Under the pieces are notes generated by a model. That model was not told the DNA's origin and did not search any database. It worked only from the letters and a program-made list of their open reading frames with translations. The position numbers and the translations under genes are program-made. From contig CP063848.1 in NCBI GenBank assembly GCA_015277795.1, positions 620,001 through 684,000 of the forward strand: DNA of 64,000 nt, in the 5' to 3' direction. Origin of the DNA: Massilia sp. UMI-21 (GTDB lineage Bacteria > Pseudomonadota > Gammaproteobacteria > Burkholderiales > Burkholderiaceae_D). This document shows positions 53,047-64,000 of this stretch, piece by piece (the stretch's first letter is position 1; each line of letters opens with the position of its first letter).

Positions 53047-54572
53047 CGAACCTGAACCTGTTGCTGGCCTCGATCGGCATCGCGGGCATCGCCAGCGCCG
53101 GCCTGTACGGCTGGCGCCGCCAATGGATCGACGCGCTGCTGGTGCTGGTCGCCGCGGCCGCCCTTGGCTTGTTCGCGGCGGGCATCCGCCTGCCCGGCGA
53201 TGCTGGCCGGACCCTCGTGCTCGACCCGTCCGCACCCGCGCCGATGCTGGACGGGGTGCGCGCCTTCGCGCTCGAGGGCGACGGCCTGCGCGCCGCCCAG
53301 TGGAACGATCTGCCTGCGCTGCCGCTGCAGTGGCAGCGCCCCGCAGGCGGCACCCTGCGCCTGCACCATCCGCGCCGGCTGGCCCTGGGACGAAGCTTTA
53401 CGCTGCGCGTCGAGCGCGAAGAGAAGCGTGAGGCGCGCCTGCAACTGCTGGCCGAGAACGGCCAGGTCATCGCGGAAACGCGCGGCGCCGGCGAGCTGGC
53501 GGTCGCCTGGACGCCGCCGCTGGCCGAGCGGCTCGTGCTCAAGGCGCGCCTGCTGGATGCTGCCGGCAAGACCATTGCCGAGGGTCCGGTGCCGCTCACC
53601 GTACACGCGCCCAGCATCCTGCAGGTGGAGGGCCGCTTCGGCGCGCCCTCGTTCGACCTGCGCACCCTGAACGAATTGCTGGCCGGCAGCGGCGCGCTGC
53701 TCGACTGGCAGGTGCTGCTGGGCCGCGCCGTCACGCGCACCGAGTTGCCGAAGGAAGAAATGAAGGCCCCGAACCTGCTGGTGATCGACGCGGCCTGGTT
53801 CGAGCGTTCGAGCAGCGCCCAGCGTTCCGCCCTGCTGGGCCGCGTGGCCGGCGGCCTGCCGCTCCTGGTGCTGGGCGCGAATGCCAACGACCCGGCGGTC
53901 TGGTCGCGCACACTCGGCTTGCCTCTGCGGGCGCAGCCTTCCGGCAAGAAGATCGAGTCGCCGTTGGAACTGCCAGTTGCGCCGTTCAACCCTGCCGCAC
54001 GCGAAGCCGGCGAATGGCGCGGCGCGGACAACATGGTGTGGACGCGCAGCTGGAAACAGGGCCGTATTGCCTGGCTGGGCGCCAGCGAATGGCACCGCCA
54101 TGCGATTGCCGAACCGCAGGCGCTGGCCTTGTGGTGGCAGGGCGTGCTGGATCGCGTCGGCGTGGAGCTAGCTGGCGAGGTGGAGTGGCTGGAGCCGGAA
54201 GAACTGCCGCTGCCGGGCCAACGCATGGAATTGTGCGCGCGCGGCGTGAAAGGCGAGGTGGCCTTCCCCGAGCTGAAGCTGACGCGCGCCTGGTCGCCGC
54301 GCACCGATGCCGCTTGCGTGGCGGTGTGGCCGGAGAAGTCGGGCTGGCTGCTTGTAAAGGATGCCAGGGCGGGCGCGCACGCCGTGTACGTCTATGCGCC
54401 GGGCGACTGGCCGCAGTGGCAGGCCGCGCAGCGCCGCGATGCGACCGCGCGCTATGCCGCCCGCACGCCGGCAAAGGCGCTGGAGGGCGCTGCGCGCGCC
54501 TTCCCGGCCTGGCCCTTCGCGCTTGCGTTCAGCCTGGCGATGCTGCTGCTGTGGTGGCGCGAGCGCCGCTGA
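53043..54572 (+). CDS. Unrecognised membrane protein, last gene of the TldD-MoxR operon
   Basis: A 509-residue protein with two N-terminal TM helices (about 5-20 and 28-48, IDALLVLVAAAALGLFAAGI) and one at the C-terminus (FALAFSLAMLLLWWRERR). The large periplasmic part includes beta-sandwich-like sequence and a segment (NLLVIDAAWFERSSSAQRSA, later GGLPLLVLGANANDP) that resembles the glutamine-amidotransferase-like region of BatA-associated membrane proteins. I cannot name a family with confidence. Start ATG 53043 overlaps the DUF4175 stop. The 59 bases after its stop, before the convergent antiporter gene, show no obvious terminator. Confidence 0.7.
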   Translation: MTNLNLLLASIGIAGIASAGLYGWRRQWIDALLVLVAAAALGLFAAGIRLPGDAGRTLVLDPSAPAPMLDGVRAFALEGDGLRAAQWNDLPALPLQWQRPAGGTLRLHHPRRLALGRSFTLRVEREEKREARLQLLAENGQVIAETRGAGELAVAWTPPLAERLVLKARLLDAAGKTIAEGPVPLTVHAPSILQVEGRFGAPSFDLRTLNELLAGSGALLDWQVLLGRAVTRTELPKEEMKAPNLLVIDAAWFERSSSAQRSALLGRVAGGLPLLVLGANANDPAVWSRTLGLPLRAQPSGKKIESPLELPVAPFNPAAREAGEWRGADNMVWTRSWKQGRIAWLGASEWHRHAIAEPQALALWWQGVLDRVGVELAGEVEWLEPEELPLPGQRMELCARGVKGEVAFPELKLTRAWSPRTDAACVAVWPEKSGWLLVKDARAGAHAVYVYAPGDWPQWQAAQRRDATARYAARTPAKALEGAARAFPAWPFALAFSLAMLLLWWRERR

Positions 54573-54631
54573 CGCGGGCAGCCGCCGCCGCGGCTACTGC
54601 AGAGGGCAAAGCAGGGCCGCAATGAGGGCTG

Positions 54632-56333
54632 CTACAGGCCGGCCTCGCGCATTCTTTCGACCGCGCGCTCCGCCGCATCCTGGAAGGGAAGGAAGACCAG
54701 GTCCGCGCCTTTCGACTTCAGCAGTTCGGCTTCCTGCTCCCGCTGGGTGGAGACGGCGAGCTTCCCCGTATAGTTCTGGCGTTTCAGCGCGTTCATCAAG
54801 ACCAGGCGCGGGTCTTCGTGGGTGAGTCCCAGTTCGTGTTGCGGCATGGCGGACACCACCCAGGCTGCCGCCCCGAGCGGCAGCGAGGCCACCGCTTCTT
54901 CGTCGCAGGCGTCGACGTAGACCGTGTCGTATCCGGCGGCGCGCCAGCGGCGCAGTTCCTCGGGGTTGAAATCCACGGCCAGCAGCCTGACCCCGTCCTG
55001 GCGCAGGCGCCGCGCGATGGCCGAGCCGTAGCGTCCGATGCCGAACAGGATGACATCGTAGCCTGCATGTTGTCCGCCGGACGCCTGCAGCGCCGCCGCT
55101 GTCCCCTGGGCCGGCTCGCGTGCCGGCACGCTGCGTTCGAACGGGTCCAGGAAAGGCTCCAGCCAGCGGTACAGCGTGTGCGACCAGGTGATCATGTAGA
55201 CCGACAGCGCGATCGTGACCAGGCCGACCAGGGTCACCAGGCCAAGCGCTTCAGCGTCCACATGGCCAAGCGTCATGCCCATTGCCATGAAGATGAGCGA
55301 GAACTCGCTGATCTGCGCCACGGTGAGACCTGCCAGGAAACCGGTGCGCTTGCGGTAGCCCATGGCGCCCATGATCGCCAGCACGATGAGCGGATTCCCC
55401 ACCAGCACGAACAGGGACAGCAGCAGCGCCGACGGGACTTGCGCGCCCAGCAGTCCGAGCTCGAGCTGGGCGCCCAGCGCGATGAAGAAGAACAGCAGCA
55501 AAAAGTCGCGCAAGGACGACAGCCGCGCCACGATCGCTTCGCGGTAGGGCGTCGAGGCCAGCGAGATCCCGGCCAGCAGCCCGCCCAGCTCCTTGCCGAA
55601 GCCGAGATGGTCGCCGAGCGCGGCCAGCAAGGCCGCCCAGCCCAGCGCGAAGGTGATCAAGAGCTCGGGCGAATGTGCGATGCGGCCGACCAGCGGCGTC
55701 GCCAGGTAACGGATGAACAGGCCGGCCAGGCCGAGCATGGCGATGCCGGCCGCCAGTACCTGGCCGATCCGCAGCCAGGCGCTGTCTTCGCCGCCGCCGC
55801 CCGTGCTGCCGATGCCGAAGGCGGAGAGCGCCATCATGGCCAGCACCACCACCAGGTCCTGGACGATCAGGAAACCGATGGCGATGCGGCCATGGAGCGA
55901 GTCCACCTCTCTTTTGTCGGACAGCAGCTTGACGATGATGATGGTGCTCGAAAAGGTGAGCGCGACGGCGATGTACAGCGCAGTCACCGTGTCCAGGCCG
56001 AGCGCCAGGCAGATCAGGAAGCCGAGGCCGGAGGTGAAGACTACCTGGCCGAGCCCCGTGGCCAGCGCTACCCGGCCAAGCGTGCGCACCAGGTGCAGGT
56101 CGAGCTTGAGCCCGACCAGGAACAGCAACACCACGACACCGAGTTCCGCCAGCGTCGCGATCCTGTCGGTCGAATGCACGATCCCCAGCACCGACTGCCC
56201 GGCCAGGATGCCGGTGGCGATGTAGCACACGATCATGGGCTGGTGCAGCAACAGGCCCAGGTAGCCGACCAGCGCGGCCAGGGCGAGCAGCGCCGTCAAC
56301 TCGTAGAACGGCGTGGCCTGCAGGAATCCGAGA

Positions 56334-56341
<8 letters not shown>
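54632..56341 (-). CDS. KefB/KefC-like cation:proton antiporter with TrkA-N domain
   Basis: A 569-residue CPA2-family antiporter. About twelve TM helices span residues 10-385, including GILAGQSVLGI, ELGVVVLLFLVGLKLDL and LTFSSTIIIVKLL. The C-terminal Rossmann domain is VILFGIGRYGSAIARRLRQD (NAD-binding GxGxxG at about 428) and DACDEEAV. KefB/C-type proteins move potassium or sodium against protons, gated by nucleotides. It overlaps the P-type ATPase gene by eight bases and is last in the leftward USP-ATPase-antiporter set, so it probably responds to ionic or acid stress. Confidence 0.93.
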
Positions 56342-59072
<2,731 letters not shown>

Positions 59073-59087
59073 CGTGGCGCTCCGCGA

Positions 59088-60026
59088 TCAGCAGGCCTTG
59101 ACCGGAGAGATGAAACCGTCCGGCTTGAGTGCTAGCAGCGAGCATGCGAGCCCCTGGACCACGTTCTCCGCGGTGTTGCCGATCACGAAGCCGGGAATGC
59201 CGGTCCGCCCCAGGCTGCCCATGACCAGGAGGTCGATATTGCGTTCTTTCGTCAGTTGGGGAATGCGCTGCTCGGGGCGGCCGCGCACATGCTGCACCTG
59301 GATGCTTGCGCCGATGCCGGACTTCCGGATGGCCCGGTCCAGGGCGCGCCGGTGCCGGTGCTGTACGCCGAGCACGGCTTCGAGCAGTTCTTCCTCTGGT
59401 ATGTTGACCCACGGGCTGCCGCGCAGATACTCTTCCGCCGGATAATCCCAACAGGAAATAACCGTCAATTCCGCCTTGCAGGTATCGGCCAGCGAGCGGG
59501 CCAGTTGCAGCAGGCGCAGCGACAGCGCCTGTCCTTCCGGTTCGGGGCTCTGCGGATCGATCGCAACGCCTACCTTGGCTTCGCTCCAGGGCTTGCCGAG
59601 CGGGCGGCCCAGCCAGACTGGACAAGGACACTTGCGCAGCAGTTCCATGTCGACCGCCGCGAATCCCTTGCCATCTTCTTTCTTCTCCGCTTCCTTGACC
59701 ACGAGATCGTGCGCATTCCTCAGCACCTGGCGGATGATGCGCACGGCGGGAGCATCGCCGCATTCGACCGCCACCGGAACCGGCACCTCCTGTTCTCCGA
59801 CCCCGCTCCTTTCGCGCGCCACCTGGATGGCGCCTTCCAGTTGCTGGGACAGCCAGCGCGTGTAGCCGTCCTTGTATTTCGCCAGATCGTCGGGAAAGTC
59901 GGGGCAGGCGAGCAGGGCGTGCAGGTCTGCGTGGTAGAGGCGGGCAAGACTGAGCGCCTGCTGCAAGGCGTCGACGTCCTGGGTGAGGCCGCGGCTGACA
60001 AACAAAATGCGATCAAATGTTTGCAT
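59088..60026 (-). CDS. Universal stress protein with two tandem UspA domains (UspE-like)
   Basis: A 312-residue cytoplasmic protein made of two UspA repeats. The first (about 3-145) begins FDRILFVSRGLTQDVDALQQ. The second (about 160-305) ends with the ATP-binding-like IDLLVMGSLGRTGIPGFVIG followed by NTAENVV. UspE-type proteins help survive stationary-phase and envelope stress. Start ATG 60026 has GAGGAAAG ahead. It heads the leftward set with the P-type ATPase and antiporter. A 144-base gap (60027-60170) separates it from the TonB receptor, enough for a promoter. Confidence 0.92.
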   Translation of the reverse strand: MQTFDRILFVSRGLTQDVDALQQALSLARLYHADLHALLACPDFPDDLAKYKDGYTRWLSQQLEGAIQVARERSGVGEQEVPVPVAVECGDAPAVRIIRQVLRNAHDLVVKEAEKKEDGKGFAAVDMELLRKCPCPVWLGRPLGKPWSEAKVGVAIDPQSPEPEGQALSLRLLQLARSLADTCKAELTVISCWDYPAEEYLRGSPWVNIPEEELLEAVLGVQHRHRRALDRAIRKSGIGASIQVQHVRGRPEQRIPQLTKERNIDLLVMGSLGRTGIPGFVIGNTAENVVQGLACSLLALKPDGFISPVKAC

Positions 60027-60170
60027 GGCTACTTTCCTCTTGGGCCAGAGTTGCGTGAAAGTGCTTGAAAGCCGTCCTGCCAATTATGACAGCAAACCTG
60101 CGCGGGTGGCAGGCATGCGCGTAGCACCTCTCCCAGTTGAGTCCTTGCTCCTTCCTGCTTGGACAGGTTC

Positions 60171-62609
60171 CTAGAAGGCGTAATCCAGCTTCGCGTACAT
60201 CGACCGGCCGTTGATGCCGAACGGGCAGGTCTCCCAGCAGTAGGTAAAGCCCAGCTGCGGGAATGGCGCCGCCCTGACCGGATCCCACTTGGTCGGGTAG
60301 GTGTCGAACACGTTGTTGACGCCCGCCGTCAGGCTCAGTTTCTTGCTGAAGTTGTAGCGGCCGGTCAGGTCGAGGATCCACTTCGCCGACCAGGTCTGGA
60401 TGAAGCCCGGGGTGAAGCCTTGGCCTTCCACTTCGCCGAAGTAGTTGGCGCGCGCCGTCGCGTTCCACTGGCCGACGGTATAGTCGGCCGCCACCACGTG
60501 GTGCTGGCGCGGCTGGCCCTTTTCGATCAGGGTCACTTGCGTGTCGTCGAACAGCTGCTCGCCGGAGAGCACTGGCGACTGCGAACGGCGGTCCTTCACC
60601 TTGGTGCGGTTGAAGCCGAGCTGGCCGGACAGCACCAGGGTCGAGCCTTGGCCGCGGGTGGTGTGCTGGGCCACCAGGTCGAAGCCGGTGGTCGAGGTGT
60701 CGATCGCATTGGTGAAGAACTGCGCCTGGCCGACGCGCAGCGGATCGAGGATGGCCTTGATCGGGCAGGCGGCTGCGGTCGTGCAGGCGCCCGATTCGGG
60801 CGCGATATTCGACGAGAACACGATGCGGTCATCGATGTTGGTGCGGTACAGGTCGGCCGTGACCGAGAAGTTCTGGGTCGGGCGCAGGATCATGCCGACG
60901 CTGGCGCTCTTCGAGGTTTCTTCCTGCAGCGGTGCGATGCCGAAGGCGCGGGTCACGGCGCTGTTCTCGCGCGCGGTCAGGGTTTCGGTCAGCACGCCGG
61001 CGGCGTTCAGGTTGGTCGACACCGAGCTGTAGAACTTCTGCTGCACCCCCGGGGCGCGGAAACCGGTCGAGGCGCTGGCGCGCAGGCCGATCAGGCGCGA
61101 CGGGTCGTAGCGCACGCTCAGCTTGCCGATGGTGGTGTTGCCGAAGTCCGAGTAGCGCTCGTGGCGCAGGGCCGCCCCCAACGAGAGCAGGTCGCCGAGC
61201 TTGCGTTCGAGGTCGAGGTAATAGGCGGTGTTGTGGCGGCCGTCGTCCACTTCGGTGCCCGGGGTGTAGCCCGGGAAGCCCTGGATGCCGGAAGCCGCGA
61301 TGCCGCCCGACTGGTCGCGGATGACGATGGCCGGGTTGTTGCTGCGCCCGTACTGGTAGGACACCGGGTCGCCCGCGACGATCTGGTAGTTGTCCTGGCG
61401 CCACTCGAAGCCGGTACCGATGTAGAGCGGGGCGCCGGCGAAGTCCACCGATCCTTTGAAGTCGAGGTTGAGGGTGGTCTGGTCGAACTTCAGCTTGCCG
61501 GTATCGGCTTCGAGCGGCGAACTGCCGGTCTCGTAGTAGTAGCTGACGTTGATCGAGTTGCGCTCGTGGAAACCGAGTTCGCTGCGGCCGTGGTTGAGGC
61601 TCAGGTCCACGCTCCAGTCGTTCGACAGGTCGTGCTTGTAGCCGACCGCCAGCGAGGCATCCTTGACCGTGGTGAGGATGTTCGGCAGGAAGCCGTTCGG
61701 GTACACCGCCGGCACGTTGCGCGCGTCGCCCGCGGAGCGGAAGAAGCCGGCGGCGTCGCCGGTGCGCCTGGAGGCGCCGCCAAAGGCGTACAGTTCGCCG
61801 CCGCCGACCGGCAGCGCCGCGTTCATCCACAGGTAGCCGTCCTTGGCCAGGCTGTCGCCGATGCGCTGGGTCACGCGCGGCGGATCCACGCGCAGCTGGT
61901 CGACGCCGGCGCGATTGGTTTCGTTGCGGCGCCGGCCTTCAAGCGACAGGTTCAGGTAGCCGCCGTCCTGGCCCAGGGCGATGCCCTTGTGGGCGCTGGC
62001 GGCATAGGTGTCGCCGTCGCCTTCGCTGGTGGTGCCGGCGCTGGCGCTGAGCTGGGTATCGGTGACGCCCTTCTTGAGCACGATGTTGATCACGCCGGCG
62101 ATCGCGTCCGAGCCGTACTGCGCGGCGGCGCCGTCGCGCAGCACCTCGATCGACTGGATCGCGGACAGCGGAATCGCATTGATGTCGGTGCCGGCCGAGC
62201 CGCGGCCGATGGTCTGCTGCACGTTGACCAGCGCCTGCTGGTGGCGGCGCTTGCCGTTGACCAGCACCAGCAGCTGGTCGGGGCCGAGGCCGCGCAGGGT
62301 GGCGGGGCGGATGATGTCGGTGCCGTCGCTGATGAAGGTCGTGGTGAAGTTGAAGGACGGGTCGAGGTCCTGCAGCACCTTGCCGAGTTCGAGCGAGCCG
62401 GCCGACTGCAGGTCCTTGGCACTGATCAGGCCGACCGGCACGGCGGTGTCGAGCGCGGTCTTGGCCTGGGTGCGCGAACCCAGCACGACGACCGTGGACG
62501 GCGCGCTGGCCTGCCCGCTCTGGCTGTTCGCGGCTTCCTGCGCGAACGCCGATGCCATGGCCGATACCAGTGCGGTCGCCAGCAATACCCGCTTCTTCGG
62601 TTGATTCAT
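60171..62609 (-). CDS. Large TonB-dependent outer-membrane receptor
   Basis: An 812-residue receptor. Signal peptide (KRVLLATALVSAMASAFAQE), TonB-box-like STVVVLGSR, plug domain (PVGLISAKDLQSAGSLELGK, RPATLRGLGPDQLLVLVNGK, SAIQSIEVLRDGAAAQYGSD, AIAGVINIVLKKG), then a long barrel ending MYAKLDYAF. Size and the DLDPSFNF/RGLGPDQLLVLVNG text fit the group often tied to carbohydrate or peptide uptake in oligotrophic proteobacteria; the ligand is not determinable. A late extracellular loop holds two Cys pairs (SGACTTAAACP). GGGGAC precedes the ATG. No inner-membrane transporter is adjacent. It diverges from a secreted hydrolase that might act on the same nutrient. Confidence 0.93.
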   Translation of the reverse strand: MNQPKKRVLLATALVSAMASAFAQEAANSQSGQASAPSTVVVLGSRTQAKTALDTAVPVGLISAKDLQSAGSLELGKVLQDLDPSFNFTTTFISDGTDIIRPATLRGLGPDQLLVLVNGKRRHQQALVNVQQTIGRGSAGTDINAIPLSAIQSIEVLRDGAAAQYGSDAIAGVINIVLKKGVTDTQLSASAGTTSEGDGDTYAASAHKGIALGQDGGYLNLSLEGRRRNETNRAGVDQLRVDPPRVTQRIGDSLAKDGYLWMNAALPVGGGELYAFGGASRRTGDAAGFFRSAGDARNVPAVYPNGFLPNILTTVKDASLAVGYKHDLSNDWSVDLSLNHGRSELGFHERNSINVSYYYETGSSPLEADTGKLKFDQTTLNLDFKGSVDFAGAPLYIGTGFEWRQDNYQIVAGDPVSYQYGRSNNPAIVIRDQSGGIAASGIQGFPGYTPGTEVDDGRHNTAYYLDLERKLGDLLSLGAALRHERYSDFGNTTIGKLSVRYDPSRLIGLRASASTGFRAPGVQQKFYSSVSTNLNAAGVLTETLTARENSAVTRAFGIAPLQEETSKSASVGMILRPTQNFSVTADLYRTNIDDRIVFSSNIAPESGACTTAAACPIKAILDPLRVGQAQFFTNAIDTSTTGFDLVAQHTTRGQGSTLVLSGQLGFNRTKVKDRRSQSPVLSGEQLFDDTQVTLIEKGQPRQHHVVAADYTVGQWNATARANYFGEVEGQGFTPGFIQTWSAKWILDLTGRYNFSKKLSLTAGVNNVFDTYPTKWDPVRAAPFPQLGFTYCWETCPFGINGRSMYAKLDYAF

Positions 62610-62956
62610 CTTGTCCCCTTGTTGAGTTAATTACGCAATCACAAAAACTAGGTCTCCTATAACCACAGCGAATTGATTCTGAACAAATCTTTCTGTAAGT
62701 ACAAGTGTGAACTGTGCAATACACAACACTTTTACGTAATTTGTCGTATTCACAAAACGAGGGGGGTATCCAGCATGGAGATGCCATGTAGAGCGCTGAA
62801 GTCGACCGGGATCACGTCGCCGATGTGAATATTGGTCGGACTGGCGTGATATCCGGATTGGGTAATATTCGGCAGGCTGAACTTTTCGGCCTCAAGCTGC
62901 CTACAATGCCTGGGCTGGTTCCGTGCCAGGAACCCCACCATGTCGAGGAGAGTGCA
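62610..62956. other. 347-base divergent region between receptor and hydrolase
   Basis: The left 150 bases are A+T-rich and should contain the receptor promoter, though I could not pick a convincing -35/-10 pair. On the right, TACAAT (62902-62907) with TGAACT (62878-62883) 18 bases ahead is a moderate sigma-70-like promoter for the hydrolase gene. No gene is apparent. Confidence 0.45.
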
Positions 62957-64000
62957 TTGCAGCATCCCGTTTCCTGTCGTAGCCATGTCGCCGCCGCCAT
63001 GCTGGCGCTCGCATTGTCCGGTACCCTCCAGGCGGCCACGCCCGGCCCTGACACCGTCAAGGTCGGCGACTACCATGTGCAGATGGCCACGCTCGGCTCC
63101 GGTCGCTACACCGTGATCCTGGAAGCCGGTTTCGGACGTGACCTGGGCGTGTGGCGCAACGTGGCCCCGGCCCTGGCCAAATCGGCGAAGGTGGTGGCGT
63201 ATTCGCGCGCGGGACATGGCAAGTCCGACCCGCGGCCGGAGGCGCCGACCATCGTGGCGCGCACCAATGAGCTGGAACAGCTGATCGCCGCGGCACGCTT
63301 GACGCCGCCTTTCGTGCTGGTCGGGCATTCCTATGGCGGCTTACTGGTCCGCAGCTATGCCGTGCGCCATCCGGAGCAGGTCGCCGGCATGGTGTTCGTC
63401 GACCCGAGCGACGAAGGGTTCAATGTCGAGCTGCGCAAGCTCGACGCCGCGGCGGTCGAGCAGGACACCAGGCTCACCGAGCAGTTCGTGCCGCCGAAAT
63501 TCCAGGCCGAGCTGCGCAGCGTGCAGGCGGTGCTCGACAGCGGCAAGCTGCCTTTCGCGGGCGCGCTGCCCGACGTGCCGGTGGCGGTCCTGACCTCGGT
63601 GCAGAAACGCGAGCAGCCGCAGCTCTTCCTCGAGACGCCGGCCGCGGTGCAGGTCTGGCGCACGCTGCACGAGCGCTTTTTCCGGACCTTCAGCAACGGC
63701 AGCCACATCGTGACCGCCGAGAGCGGCCACAACATCCACCAGGAGCAGCCGCAGCTGGTCGTCGCGGCGGTCGAAGGCGTGATCGCGGCAGCCGAAAGCG
63801 CGCGCATCAAGCGCGTGCGCGAAGCAGCGCGGGCCGGGTTGATGCGCAGTGTCGAGCAGGGCGGTAGCGATGCCCACATGGCCCAGGCGCTGGAAGCAAG
63901 CGGTTTGGGAGAAGCGGAGATCAATCGTCTGGGCTACGAGCTGCTCGGGCCGCGCAAGCAGCCCCAGCTCGCCGAACGCTTGATGAAAGCGAACGCCGCC
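62957..64000 (+). CDS. Secreted alpha/beta hydrolase (3' end beyond window)
   Basis: An alpha/beta-hydrolase-fold enzyme open to the window edge, 348 codons seen. A signal peptide (HVAAAMLALALSGTLQAATP) leads to VILEAGFGRDLGVWRNVAPAL, the nucleophile S125 in VGHSYGGLL, DPSDEGF and the catalytic H258 in ESGHNIHQE. After the hydrolase domain (about 30-275) a helical extension (RVREAARAGLMRSVEQ, MAQALEASGLGEAEINRLG) begins, which is unusual and continues past the edge. The TTG at 62957 is preferred as start because GAGGAG stands six bases ahead; the next ATG (62999) would shorten the signal peptide and has no such site. Substrate unknown, probably an ester or lactone. Confidence 0.85.
   Translation, partial: MQHPVSCRSHVAAAMLALALSGTLQAATPGPDTVKVGDYHVQMATLGSGRYTVILEAGFGRDLGVWRNVAPALAKSAKVVAYSRAGHGKSDPRPEAPTIVARTNELEQLIAAARLTPPFVLVGHSYGGLLVRSYAVRHPEQVAGMVFVDPSDEGFNVELRKLDAAAVEQDTRLTEQFVPPKFQAELRSVQAVLDSGKLPFAGALPDVPVAVLTSVQKREQPQLFLETPAAVQVWRTLHERFFRTFSNGSHIVTAESGHNIHQEQPQLVVAAVEGVIAAAESARIKRVREAARAGLMRSVEQGGSDAHMAQALEASGLGEAEINRLGYELLGPRKQPQLAERLMKANAA

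Overview
The window is a high-GC (estimated by eye at about two thirds G+C), gene-dense chromosomal segment from a Gram-negative bacterium. Outer-membrane receptors and porins, a complete Kdp potassium system, a sigma-54-type promoter and the general protein style suggest a betaproteobacterium, most likely Oxalobacteraceae of the Massilia/Telluria/Duganella type. That assignment is inference: no rRNA or other marker gene is present. Genes are cut at both window edges. I saw no tRNA, rRNA, CRISPR array, integrase or intact insertion sequence.

Layout. (1) 1-4.3 kb: a leftward set (Lrp/AsnC regulator, branched-chain-amino-acid-type binding protein, DUF885 protein) diverging from a NifS-like cysteine desulfurase fused to a rhodanese domain. 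(2) 4.5-13.5 kb: a 2,723-residue relative of cyclic beta-1,2-glucan synthase (NdvB) whose glycosyltransferase and phosphorylase active-site motifs look lost, translationally coupled to a Tsx-like outer-membrane protein. (3) 13.5-18.6 kb, leftward: TonB-dependent receptor, YfiR-like periplasmic protein and hybrid histidine kinase, probably one sensing operon. (4) 18.6-23.7 kb: an A+T-rich island with a SIR2-family protein, an Abi_C-type abortive-infection protein and a DUF4760 membrane protein. On its left is a broken C-terminal fragment of a second Tsx-like gene. (5) 23.7-34.2 kb: an exported PHP-type metallohydrolase, a TorF-like porin, then kdpABCDE. TTTACG repeats resembling a KdpE box precede the porin, which suggests porin and potassium pump are expressed together.

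(6) 34.2-41.0 kb: TMEM165/GDT1 transporter, M1 aminopeptidase with a coupled beta-lactamase-fold hydrolase, a Deg-type protease resembling plant Deg9, and an exported methyltransferase-like protein. (7) 41.0-54.6 kb: the most interesting region. A well-matched -24/-12 (sigma-54) promoter, preceded by repeated TGTCCGC/GCGGACA elements, faces a long, tightly packed rightward gene set. It holds two tandem copies of a TldD-like plus PmbA/TldE-like pair, then DUF4159, a MoxR ATPase, a DUF58/VWA protein, a BatA-like membrane protein, a DUF4175-like protein and another membrane protein. Both TldD-like proteins carry twin-arginine signals and a complete zinc site, while their PmbA-like partners carry no signal. 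This looks like an exported TldD/TldE protease served by a MoxR-VWA assembly machine, possibly with the partner carried through Tat as a folded complex.

(8) 54.6-60.0 kb, leftward: universal stress protein, P-type cation ATPase and KefB/C-like antiporter, an ion-homeostasis set. (9) 60.2-64.0 kb: a large TonB-dependent receptor diverging from a secreted alpha/beta hydrolase that runs off the right edge. Two copies of a GTAGGGTGGGCGG-containing inverted-repeat element lie at 38.4 and 44.4 kb.
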